From Flavicella sp049625305 (lineage in GTDB: Bacteria > Bacteroidota > Bacteroidia > Flavobacteriales > Flavobacteriaceae), in NCBI GenBank assembly GCA_049625305.1, contig JBMZVD010000107.1, forward strand, positions 1-6,794: 6,794 nucleotides of DNA. Reading direction: 5' to 3'. Below, one piece after another: positions 1-6,738 of the stretch (its first letter is position 1; every line of letters begins with the position of its first letter). The position numbers and the translations under genes were made by a program. The notes under the pieces are model-generated. The model was not told the origin of the DNA, did no database searches, and was given only the letters and a program-made list of their open reading frames with translations.

Positions 1-71
1 CCTGAATTTTGAGAGAATGCCTTGAAAGAAAAAAGGATTGCAATCAATAAAATTAGTAGTGTTTTTTTCAT
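1..71 (-). CDS. Exported protein, N-terminal fragment (cut by window edge)
   Basis: Only the first 23 codons of this minus-strand gene are in the window, starting at an ATG at 71-69 and running off the left edge. They encode a textbook signal peptide: MKK, a hydrophobic core of Leu/Ile/Ala/Phe, then an ...AFSQ end typical of Bacteroidota cleavage sites just before the Gln. The product is therefore exported to the periplasm, outer membrane or beyond. It begins 7 bases after the stop codon of the beta-barrel gene upstream. A weak AAGAG sequence, which overlaps that stop codon, lies about 4 bases before the ATG. This spacing strongly suggests co-transcription with the two genes before it. The function of the mature protein is not visible here. 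Confidence 0.8.
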   Translation of the reverse strand, partial: MKKTLLILLIAILFSFKAFSQNS

Positions 72-78
72 GATACTC

Positions 79-744
79 TTATTTATTTAAAGGAAACTTA
101 ATTTGCACTCTCAAACGGTGGTTGTTAAAAGTAAATTTTTCCTCTATCGTTTTTAATTTGTAATTTCTTGAATAACTGTAGTCTAGAGCAAAACAAATAT
201 TATTATCTAAACTATACTGAAAACCAGCGCCTAGGCCTGGTTCTATAAATATACCCGCATACAATGGGTTCTCTGCTAAATTGTCATTGAGTAAAAATTG
301 AGGTTGCAAACCTTTGAGATTTCGAATTTCTCGTCCTGACACCAATGTGTTTAAATTCACAAAAGCGTTGGCGCGTAGCACAAAGTTTTTAAAAGGGCTA
401 AAAAAATGATAATTCAGCTCTTGGTGCAATCCCAAATAAGAAGTCATTAACTCTGAATAAAAGTATTCTGTTGTACTTGCATTGAGCTCTATGGCTTGTG
501 AATTGAATTCATTGAGTGTTACCCCAACTGCATAAGTAAATGTACTATCTGGTTTTATGATAGGAAATGTTACTCCCAAACCATACGAAGAGCCTTTTCC
601 TGAAATGGAATTCATACTTTTTTCCCCTACTGAATTTTCATAGGTATAATTGGATATGTTTTCTCCTATATTTACATATAATTTCTGAGCACTTACAGTA
701 AAAGTGAGGCATAGAAATAAAGAAAGAAGAACGTTAGTTTTCAT
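79..744 (-). CDS. Small outer-membrane beta-barrel protein (predicted)
   Basis: A 221-residue protein with a clear signal peptide (residues 1-19, cleavage before Gln20 in ...TVSAQ). The mature part is a series of alternating hydrophobic/polar segments rich in Tyr, Phe and Gly, about the length of beta-strands: roughly 54-60, 71-80, 103-115, 121-132, 163-179, 183-195 and 207-219. This is the pattern of the small 8-10 strand outer-membrane barrels common in Bacteroidota (OmpA-like/PF13568 style). No peptidoglycan-binding or enzymatic domain is visible. The ATG overlaps the stop codon of the preceding T9SS cargo gene by one base (TAATG), so translation is probably coupled. The next gene follows after 7 bases. 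The barrel could serve as an anchor or partner for its secreted neighbour, but that is inference from gene order. The barrel class is fairly sure; the exact family is not. Confidence 0.8.
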   Translation of the reverse strand: MKTNVLLSLFLCLTFTVSAQKLYVNIGENISNYTYENSVGEKSMNSISGKGSSYGLGVTFPIIKPDSTFTYAVGVTLNEFNSQAIELNASTTEYFYSELMTSYLGLHQELNYHFFSPFKNFVLRANAFVNLNTLVSGREIRNLKGLQPQFLLNDNLAENPLYAGIFIEPGLGAGFQYSLDNNICFALDYSYSRNYKLKTIEEKFTFNNHRLRVQIKFPLNK

Positions 745-1229
745 TATATCTTAATTAGTTGTTGGTAATTCGTGTTATTATTTTGAGAAACCCTTAGCAT
801 ATAGGGAGCAACAGGTAAATTCGGAAATTCAACTTCCAATGTAAGCCCCTCTTGGTAATGGATCCCTTTGTACATTAACGTACCTGAAATGGTATACAGA
901 GAAACTTCTGTAGAAGCATCTGATTCACTGAGAAAAGTTAATGTTATTTTGTCTTTAAATGGATTTGGAAACACATCTACATCAAACGCACGTTTGTTAG
1001 CACGCATTAGTGAAATCCACTTTTTGTGCTGAAAACCTTGAAAAACTGTAGTGTTTCCGGAAGTACTGCTCCCAATAACGGACGACTGTCCTATACTTTG
1101 AGATATAACAATATCCGATAATGTAGTATACACACCTCCCTGACTTGAAAGTGTCACTTTATGAGTTTGTGAAAAAACACACAAACTGGAAAATAAAATA
1201 ATATAAATAAAAATCTTTCTCACAAACAT
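744..1229 (-). CDS. Short T9SS cargo protein with type A C-terminal sorting domain
   Basis: A 161-residue exported protein. The ATG at 1229 is preferred over an in-frame TTG ten codons upstream (1259), because starting there gives a compact signal peptide (MFVRK, a hydrophobic stretch, then ...CVFSQ, cleavage near residue 20). The mature N-terminal half is only about 60 residues. It contains a Ser/Gly/Thr-rich segment with ISQSIGQ (about 42-48) and QGFQ (64-67), a pattern I associate with many short Flavobacteriia proteins of unknown function. Residues about 83-161 form a T9SS type A sorting domain (Por secretion tail/TIGR04183 type): VFPNPF at 86-91, beta-strand pattern, and a basic-hydrophobic end LIKI. 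The protein should cross the outer membrane by T9SS and become surface-bound or released. Its stop codon overlaps the start of the beta-barrel gene, suggesting coupled expression. No catalytic motif is seen; a structural or adhesive role is possible. Confidence 0.85.
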   Translation of the reverse strand: MFVRKIFIYIILFSSLCVFSQTHKVTLSSQGGVYTTLSDIVISQSIGQSSVIGSSTSGNTTVFQGFQHKKWISLMRANKRAFDVDVFPNPFKDKITLTFLSESDASTEVSLYTISGTLMYKGIHYQEGLTLEVEFPNLPVAPYMLRVSQNNNTNYQQLIKI

Positions 1230-1397
1230 AACTAATGGGTTACATAATCTATTCAACAAAAAAACAACTCGTGCTGTCTTTTTTAGAATAAAAAATGAAA
1301 CTTACTAATAGAAATGTTAATCTGAAGATTTTTGAGTCTGAGGGTATTAAATATGTAATTCATAATGGGGGGCGGGGTAAATTTATTAATATCACTT

Positions 1398-1413
1398 TTT
1401 GTAATATTACAAA
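1398..1413. repeat. Perfect 16-bp palindrome, candidate operator
   Basis: TTTGTAATATTACAAA reads identically on both strands. Its right end overlaps the candidate minus-strand -7 element at 1410-1417, the position expected of a repressor or activator site controlling the envelope genes. In DNA this AT-rich, a palindrome of this length can occur by chance, so the regulatory reading is tentative. No recognised regulator family is assigned. Confidence 0.35.
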
Positions 1414-1417
1414 TATA
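1410..1417 (-). promoter_or_regulatory. Candidate -7 promoter element for the minus-strand envelope genes
   Basis: On the minus strand this reads TATATTTG, an exact match to the Bacteroidota housekeeping -7 consensus TAnnTTTG. No TTTG-type -33 element is found at the usual 19-21 base spacing upstream, so support is partial. If used, transcription would start near 1403 and give a leader of roughly 170 bases before the ATG at 1229. That leader would include the C-rich complement of the G-run at 1367-1377. Confidence 0.3.
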
Positions 1418-1739
1418 TAAATAAATATTAAAAAAAAACTTTAAATCAAATAATCTTACAAAGTATATTTATCTACACAATAAAGACTAAAATACACACT
1501 ATCAGATAATTAAAAGAAAATTTTTTGAAACCAAATAAAAAAAAATAATTGATTTGCAATAGAATTATGATTTCAACAGTGAAATTAATATCATATAAGG
1601 AACAATATTTATTTTTTTTACAAATACAAAAACAACGAATAAATTCTGCTCAATTTGTTAAAAATTTATCACAAAATGAAAAATCAATATTAAAAAAATA
1701 GGTTTCAATTAAATAAATTTACACATAAAAACAAAAAGA

Positions 1740-4124
1740 ATGAATAACTCCCTTTCAAACATGGTATCATGTATTCTAATCGTCTTTAGCAGCTTGATCT
1801 ATGGCCAACAAAAAATTGTATATGTGTCACCAAATGTAGGCGTTGAAAATGAGGCTACAACTAATGACGGGACAACTTTAAATTCCCCTCTAAAAACAAT
1901 CAAAAATGCGTTGAGTAAATTTGAAAGCACCGATTCAGGAACAATATTTCTCTTAGAAGGTGTATATCAAGAAGACAACTTGACTATATCAAACAAAAAC
2001 AATATCAGCATTCGTCCCTATGAGGGAGCCTCAGTTGTTTTTGACGGAACAGTGACAATTGATTCAGAATGGATCGAGCACGACGCAGCTAACCACATCT
2101 GGAAAACTCCAGTGGATGAAGATGTTTGGCAACTTTTTGTGAATGGAGAAGAAAAAATAATGGCACGCTGGCCCAATACCTCATTTGAGAATGATCATAT
2201 TTACAAAAAAGAAAATTGGGCACATGGGTATGTTGAAACAGACGATACTAGCAACGGTGATCTTGTAAAAGGTAACAAAGAACTCAACGGTTACATACAG
2301 ATTGATAACAATCAAGATGTAACGGACTTACAAACTATAAATCCAAACGGTGCACTTTTGATAGGAAATATTGGGTCTTTTAGAACTTATGTCTGTGACA
2401 TAACATCCAATGTAATGAATCCTTCTGATGCAGAGGAAGGGATTGTATTGAAAAAACCATATTTTACCCACACACCAATACTCGCTAAAAATTGGAGGGA
2501 CAAACATCATTATTATTTTATTGAAGGAAAACTAAATCTTCTGGATGCTACAAACGAATGGTTTTTTCAAAAAGAAGGAACACAACGCTACGTATATGCT
2601 ATTGATACCAACAATGGTAACAATCTAAATAATGCGACTGTTAAAGGGAAAAGGCAATCATTTGCCCTTGAAATCAAAAACGCCACCAATATTAGCATCG
2701 AAGGATTCAAATTTTTTGCTACTACCCTACGCATCAACAACGGAGAAAACATATTCATTAAGAACAATACATTTTCTTTTCCAAACTGCTCTAAAAGAAT
2801 GCTTGGAGGTGATGTGAGTAAACATTTTCAACTGGTAACTAGTGTCGATTATTTTATAGATGAGACAACACCCCTAAATTCAAAATTGAAAAATATGGGA
2901 AGTAAAAATTGTGTTTTTGAAAACAATGTATTTGAATACACTGACGGAGAGGCGCTAATACTAGCTGGTAACGAACATATCGTTACCAATAACTATTTTC
3001 ACCACATTGACTATAGTTGTGCAAATATTCAAGGGATTGGAAATTCTATCTATGCAATAGGCAATGACCACAAGTTCACTTACAATACAGTACACACAAC
3101 TGGAGCATCTGAGACATTGGTTTTTGGTGGAAAATCAATCATTACACACAATGACATTTCTAAAACTGGACTTGGACAAAGTGATGGTGCTGTAGTTCAA
3201 ATTACTAAAAATAATGTAGAAGGATCTGAAACTGCCTACAATTGGATACACGACATTTCAAAGTACGCCATACGATTTGATGCTGTAATTGGAGAATCTG
3301 AAAAAGCAGGAAAAAATGGCTTGGTACACCATAACGTATTTTGGAACTCTGGCGGTATGATGATCAAAGGAAATTCACAAGAAATTTACAACAATACAGC
3401 TTTTGATAATTTTAAAAATGACATCATCATCTTAAAAGAATTCTACACAGAAAATGGTGTCGAAAAATTCACAAACTCACTGACTCATACAAGAAACAAT
3501 GCGGTAGATGTGCTGTCAAGTCATAGAAGTAAAAACGAAGCAATTCCAGGTACGAGCTCCAATAACTCAAAAGATATCTCCGTCAGAAACTTATTGACAA
3601 AAACCGATATTGTCTACAACAACTCCCTAGTCTTATCAAATAGAGATTTATATGACTTTAGACCTATCAATGATTCGGAATTAGTAGATACAGGAATCGA
3701 AATTGCAACTACTGTATTTAGCAGCATAGAAAAAGACATAACTGCCAACGCTGTCAATTCACCCGATAGAGGTGCTTATGAATATGACGGTAATAAATGG
3801 ATACCAGGTGTATCTGATGATTTTGATACTGCAACCTATCCTTGGCAGTGGCCCTCTTCAACTGCCTCTTACAATCAGGGCTTACAAGAATTAACAGTAC
3901 TCAAACTATATCCTCAACCAGTTTCAAAAGGTGTTGACGTAAAAATTAGTTATCCGGGTACAATCTCAAAGATTTCCGTGTTCAATACATATGGGAAATT
4001 GCTTCATATCCAATCTGGAGACCATAAAACCATTGCAACAGACAAGCTAAAACAAGGTGCTTATATCATACAACTATTGACTGAAAAAAACACTGTTATC
4101 AACAAACAGTTGCTTATATTATAG
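1740..4124 (+). CDS. Secreted right-handed beta-helix protein with T9SS sorting domain, probable carbohydrate-active enzyme
   Basis: A 794-residue protein. Residues 1-22 are a signal peptide (hydrophobic core, end ...IYGQQ) that oddly lacks Lys/Arg before the core. An in-frame TAA at 1710-1712 with no start codon after it supports the ATG at 1740; M8 is an alternative. The early part has a strand-turn pattern ending in VVFDGT (99-104), then WQLFVNG (130-136) and MARWPNTSFE (141-150), a module I associate with GH141-like beta-helix enzymes. Residues about 305-560 hold many Asn-rich coils of the N-x-F/NN type, typical of parallel beta-helices, with DGA (482-484), NWIHD (501-505) and IRFD (511-514). 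DFRP (639-642), RGAYEY (677-682) and WIPG (687-690) close the helix. Residues about 718-794 are a type A T9SS sorting domain (LYPQP at 723-727, end KQLLIL). Secretion to the cell surface or medium is expected. It is a distant paralogue of the convergent gene to its right. Polysaccharide hydrolysis or lysis is likely; the substrate is unknown. Confidence 0.9.
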   Translation: MNNSLSNMVSCILIVFSSLIYGQQKIVYVSPNVGVENEATTNDGTTLNSPLKTIKNALSKFESTDSGTIFLLEGVYQEDNLTISNKNNISIRPYEGASVVFDGTVTIDSEWIEHDAANHIWKTPVDEDVWQLFVNGEEKIMARWPNTSFENDHIYKKENWAHGYVETDDTSNGDLVKGNKELNGYIQIDNNQDVTDLQTINPNGALLIGNIGSFRTYVCDITSNVMNPSDAEEGIVLKKPYFTHTPILAKNWRDKHHYYFIEGKLNLLDATNEWFFQKEGTQRYVYAIDTNNGNNLNNATVKGKRQSFALEIKNATNISIEGFKFFATTLRINNGENIFIKNNTFSFPNCSKRMLGGDVSKHFQLVTSVDYFIDETTPLNSKLKNMGSKNCVFENNVFEYTDGEALILAGNEHIVTNNYFHHIDYSCANIQGIGNSIYAIGNDHKFTYNTVHTTGASETLVFGGKSIITHNDISKTGLGQSDGAVVQITKNNVEGSETAYNWIHDISKYAIRFDAVIGESEKAGKNGLVHHNVFWNSGGMMIKGNSQEIYNNTAFDNFKNDIIILKEFYTENGVEKFTNSLTHTRNNAVDVLSSHRSKNEAIPGTSSNNSKDISVRNLLTKTDIVYNNSLVLSNRDLYDFRPINDSELVDTGIEIATTVFSSIEKDITANAVNSPDRGAYEYDGNKWIPGVSDDFDTATYPWQWPSSTASYNQGLQELTVLKLYPQPVSKGVDVKISYPGTISKISVFNTYGKLLHIQSGDHKTIATDKLKQGAYIIQLLTEKNTVINKQLLIL

Positions 4125-4199
4125 AAAGTATCTAAAGGTGAATTAAAATAAATAATATAGAAAACAACAATCCGTATTGTTATACGTACCAAACATCAA

Positions 4200-4230
4200 A
4201 AAACCTCAAATACAAAGTATTTGAGGTTTT
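4200..4230. terminator. Bidirectional intrinsic terminator between convergent genes
   Basis: A perfect 14-bp inverted repeat (AAAACCTCAAATAC, loop AAA, GTATTTGAGGTTTT) lies in the 129-base gap between the two convergent beta-helix genes. On the plus strand the stem runs into TTTTCTTT (4227-4234). On the minus strand it runs into six T's (complement of 4198-4203). It can therefore end both transcripts, from 76 bases after the left stop codon and 24 bases after the right one. The stem has few G/C pairs, but its length and symmetry make the call good. Confidence 0.85.
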
Positions 4231-4253
4231 CTTTATAGCTGATTTCAGAAATA

Positions 4254-6701
4254 CTAAAAGTCCGTTTCTGCCGCAACAGTAAACTTCCAAACAGTACCTT
4301 TAGTTACTTTTTCACCAATTTTAGCATCTACTCTCCAATAGTAAGTTGTACCTTCCCTAAGTTTTTTGGGACTGTATATATTTTTACCTCCTTTTAAAGT
4401 AGTCACTTTTTTGAGTGATTCTTTATCTGTTCCGAAATACACGTAATGTTTGTCAGCATCCTTAGCTCCTAAGAAAATTAAATCAGCATCTTTTTTAGCA
4501 GTCTTAGTTTCGTTCAATGGAATTGGAACAGTGGCAATCACCTCTTGTCGGCCAGGAATCCAATAAGAGTCAGCACCATATTCGTAGGCTCCTATATCCG
4601 GTGCAGCCCCTTCAAATGGCATCGCTGTATATACATACTCACTACTAGGAATTTCTGATTCTGAAACAATAGCTCCTGCGTCTACAATAGGACTCTCTTT
4701 TTTAGGTCTAAAATCCAAATTGTTCGGATCCCTTAAGTACAAAAATGCAGCACCTGAAGTATCTGTATTATGATCATTTATTCCAGGAAGAACCTGTGCC
4801 TTAGGCTGTTTGTAACCATCTTTACGAATTCTAAACTCTTTATTTTCTCCTTTTAGTTTTAAGTTCCAACTTCTATGCGTCAATTTCGCTAAATTGTTTC
4901 GCGTGATACTATGAGCGTTGGCTTCAATTTCATGCATGGCTTTAAATCCATGAATGCTCATATTAAATTGCTCTTCAAAAGGATTTTTATAGCTATTACA
5001 GTTTACAACTGTATTATTGAGTATCAAGTGACGGTCTCCTTTTACTTGGTTGGGTTGAGTATTCCAGGTAACATTATTTCGATAGATTCCATCACCGTAT
5101 ACTGCTCCATTAGGCATAAAAACTCCTGTTCCATGATAGTCAAAACGAACCCCTTGACGGTTAGAATCGTGTACCCAATTATTTTCTATCAAAGCGTTTT
5201 TTTGATGCTTTGTTCCTACGTTAATTCCAGCACCATCGTGTTGTAAGTTTCCTACATCAACAATTCTATTCAAACGAAGAGTGACACCAGATCTCATTGG
5301 ACGAATTCCTTCGGAATTACCAGCGCGTATCAATGTACAACGCTCCATGGTACTATTGGCACCTATAAGAACGGATCCTGATGCTCCATTTGAATTGACA
5401 TCCCATTCTATTCCATCAAATAAACAATTTTCTATTTTCATAGCATTTCCAGTAAGGTAAACCGGCGCATTGGATCGGTATACTGTGCAATTTATAAAAG
5501 CACAATTGTTTCCTCTAAAGATTGATGTTGCAAGGTTATCGTCAGAACGATTTCGATTGAACGCAGTGAACCAATTTGTAATACCTAGTACAAATTTATT
5601 TGCGCTAGTATATTTTAAATTACAATTTTCAAATCGAATATTATCGGAATCTTTTACAAAAAATCCAGTTGCAAAAAAATCGATATTATCAATTGTAATG
5701 TTGCTAGACTTTTCTATTTGTAAAGCAAAATTTTGAGTGCGTCCTCTAAAAACCTTTGTTTGTAAATCTTGCTTAGAACTAGGTTTGTAATACAAATATT
5801 TGTCATTTTTATCATACCACCATTCATTCACTTTATCCAAAGCTTGAAGACCGTAAATATAATATGCGCCATGGCTTTTTAATTCTTTTTCTTTGATACC
5901 TGTTGTATCATAGTTAAAAAAGGATTGTCCTGGCTTATGTGCGGTAATTTGACGTGTCCAAGTCAACCAATTTCCAATGTTCAATACAGCATAAGCCCCT
6001 GTAAAATCAATACCACTCTCAGCTAATGATTGTTGCTCTTTTAACACATCATAACGACTATCTCCTTCATTAAAAATAGCAGCTTTTTTTGATTTAAAAG
6101 CAGCATCGTACATAAGTCCATACCTACTCTTACCTGTATATTTTTCTCTTCTAAAACCACCGTCTGAACCACGCATAGATCGAGTCATTCTCCATATACT
6201 ATCCTTTTCAAAAGAGGTATTAGGCCATCGAGCCATGTCTGCATAAGCATCGTCTATGAACAATTGCCAAAATTTATGTTTGACTTTTGTTCGGTAAATT
6301 CCATTCTTCCAAAAAGACCAATTGGCATCAATTACAGAAGTACCGTCAAAAACAACTTTTTCTCCTGGAAATGCTGAAATTGTAATTGATAGACCATTTT
6401 TTGTTTTAAAATTTTTAATTGTTGAAGAAGTGTGATATACACCTTCACGGAAAAGAATAGTATCCCCTCCTTTAACCTTGTCAAAAGCATATTTTAAATT
6501 TTTCCAAGGCCGGGTAATGCTGCCATCATTATTGTCACTACCATCCAATGCTATATAATAAGTTGTGGTAGATGAAGTCAAATATAATTTCTTCTCTGCT
6601 GCTTTTAATAAGGTTTGTAAACCAAAAGCTAAAAACAGGAGTACAATGAGTCTGCGGTTCAGAAACACTGAGGTATTGAGTGAATAAAAAGTAAATTTCA
6701 A
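4254..6701 (-). CDS. Predicted periplasmic right-handed beta-helix protein with C-terminal FN3-like domain, probable carbohydrate-active enzyme
   Basis: Up to 815 residues. No ATG is available at the front: a stop lies two codons before the TTG at 6701, and the next option is GTG at 6668. The GTG gives a tighter signal peptide (FLNRRLIVLLFLAFG...LKAA). The mature protein begins with YYIALDGSDNNDGS (48-61) and RPWKNLKYAF, the usual opening of DUF1565/beta-helix proteins. It then has VVFDGT (116-121), WQLFIDD (145-151) and MARWPNTSFE (156-165). Asn-rich helix coils occupy about 325-600, with HDGAG (488-492), NWVHD (508-512) and VRFD (518-521). DFRP (663-666), IGAYEYG (703-709) and YWIPGR (713-718) end the helix. 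Residues about 725-810 form a fibronectin-III-like domain (YVYFGTD, TTYYWRVDA, GTVWKFTV). There is no T9SS tail, so a periplasmic location is expected. It is paralogous to the convergent gene on its left. A glycan-cleaving role (GH141-like) is plausible; the substrate is unknown. Confidence 0.9.
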   Translation of the reverse strand: MKFTFYSLNTSVFLNRRLIVLLFLAFGLQTLLKAAEKKLYLTSSTTTYYIALDGSDNNDGSITRPWKNLKYAFDKVKGGDTILFREGVYHTSSTIKNFKTKNGLSITISAFPGEKVVFDGTSVIDANWSFWKNGIYRTKVKHKFWQLFIDDAYADMARWPNTSFEKDSIWRMTRSMRGSDGGFRREKYTGKSRYGLMYDAAFKSKKAAIFNEGDSRYDVLKEQQSLAESGIDFTGAYAVLNIGNWLTWTRQITAHKPGQSFFNYDTTGIKEKELKSHGAYYIYGLQALDKVNEWWYDKNDKYLYYKPSSKQDLQTKVFRGRTQNFALQIEKSSNITIDNIDFFATGFFVKDSDNIRFENCNLKYTSANKFVLGITNWFTAFNRNRSDDNLATSIFRGNNCAFINCTVYRSNAPVYLTGNAMKIENCLFDGIEWDVNSNGASGSVLIGANSTMERCTLIRAGNSEGIRPMRSGVTLRLNRIVDVGNLQHDGAGINVGTKHQKNALIENNWVHDSNRQGVRFDYHGTGVFMPNGAVYGDGIYRNNVTWNTQPNQVKGDRHLILNNTVVNCNSYKNPFEEQFNMSIHGFKAMHEIEANAHSITRNNLAKLTHRSWNLKLKGENKEFRIRKDGYKQPKAQVLPGINDHNTDTSGAAFLYLRDPNNLDFRPKKESPIVDAGAIVSESEIPSSEYVYTAMPFEGAAPDIGAYEYGADSYWIPGRQEVIATVPIPLNETKTAKKDADLIFLGAKDADKHYVYFGTDKESLKKVTTLKGGKNIYSPKKLREGTTYYWRVDAKIGEKVTKGTVWKFTVAAETDF

Positions 6702-6724
6702 AAGCTATATAATTTTAAGTTTAA

Positions 6725-6738
6725 TAGTTTTAAAACTA
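6725..6738. repeat. 14-bp palindrome upstream of the right beta-helix gene
   Basis: TAGTTTTAAAACTA is a perfect palindrome located 24 bases before the TTG at 6701 and 57 before the GTG at 6668. On the minus strand its half-site TAGTTTTA also resembles a -7 element (TAnnTTTG with one mismatch), as does TAGGTTTA at 6753-6746. No -33 TTTG at proper spacing supports either as a promoter. In AT-rich DNA such a palindrome can be random, so this is a weak operator candidate. Confidence 0.2.

Larger units (their letters stand above)
1230..1739. other. AT-rich divergent intergenic region with candidate control elements
   Basis: About 510 bases separate the minus-strand envelope genes from the plus-strand beta-helix gene, and should hold promoters for both. 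The composition is overwhelmingly A/T, with long A and T runs, broken by one G-rich island (GGGGGGCGGGG at 1367-1377). A perfect palindrome lies at 1398-1413, and a minus-strand TATATTTG (1417-1410) matches the Bacteroidota -7 consensus TAnnTTTG. A small hairpin, ATTTCA-ACAG-TGAAAT, sits at 1570-1585. For the plus-strand gene I find only imperfect -7 candidates (TCAATTTG at 1650-1657; TAAATTTA at 1714-1721), neither with a convincing -33 TTTG. A 44-codon ATG-to-TAG ORF spans 1567-1701 on the plus strand; it may be chance. No tRNA, rRNA, riboswitch or mobile element is recognised. Confidence 0.7.

Noticed and set aside
1140..1229. Lipoprotein signal in the T9SS cargo protein (SSLC before VFSQ)
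   Set aside because: The residue before Cys is Leu rather than Gly/Ala/Ser, and a normal cleavage site before Gln follows directly, so a lipobox is unlikely.
1227..1259. Longer form of the short T9SS cargo gene starting at TTG 1259
   Set aside because: The added residues MLNRLCNPLV would precede an already complete signal peptide that starts at the ATG at 1229; the ATG form is simpler.
2328..2817. Open frames on the minus strand (2328-2510) and in another plus frame (2632-2817) inside the left beta-helix gene
   Set aside because: They lie within a long gene with continuous domain evidence, lack signal peptides or recognisable domains, and read like out-of-frame translation.
2900..3420. Repeated Asn-rich segments as a DNA repeat or CRISPR-like array
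   Set aside because: The repetition is at the protein level (beta-helix coils such as N-x-x-F and NN); the DNA copies are not similar enough to be nucleotide repeats, and there are no spacers.
4911..5736. Plus-strand open frames at 4911-5246 and 5470-5736
   Set aside because: Both are antisense to well-supported beta-helix coils of the right gene and show no domain or start-site support.
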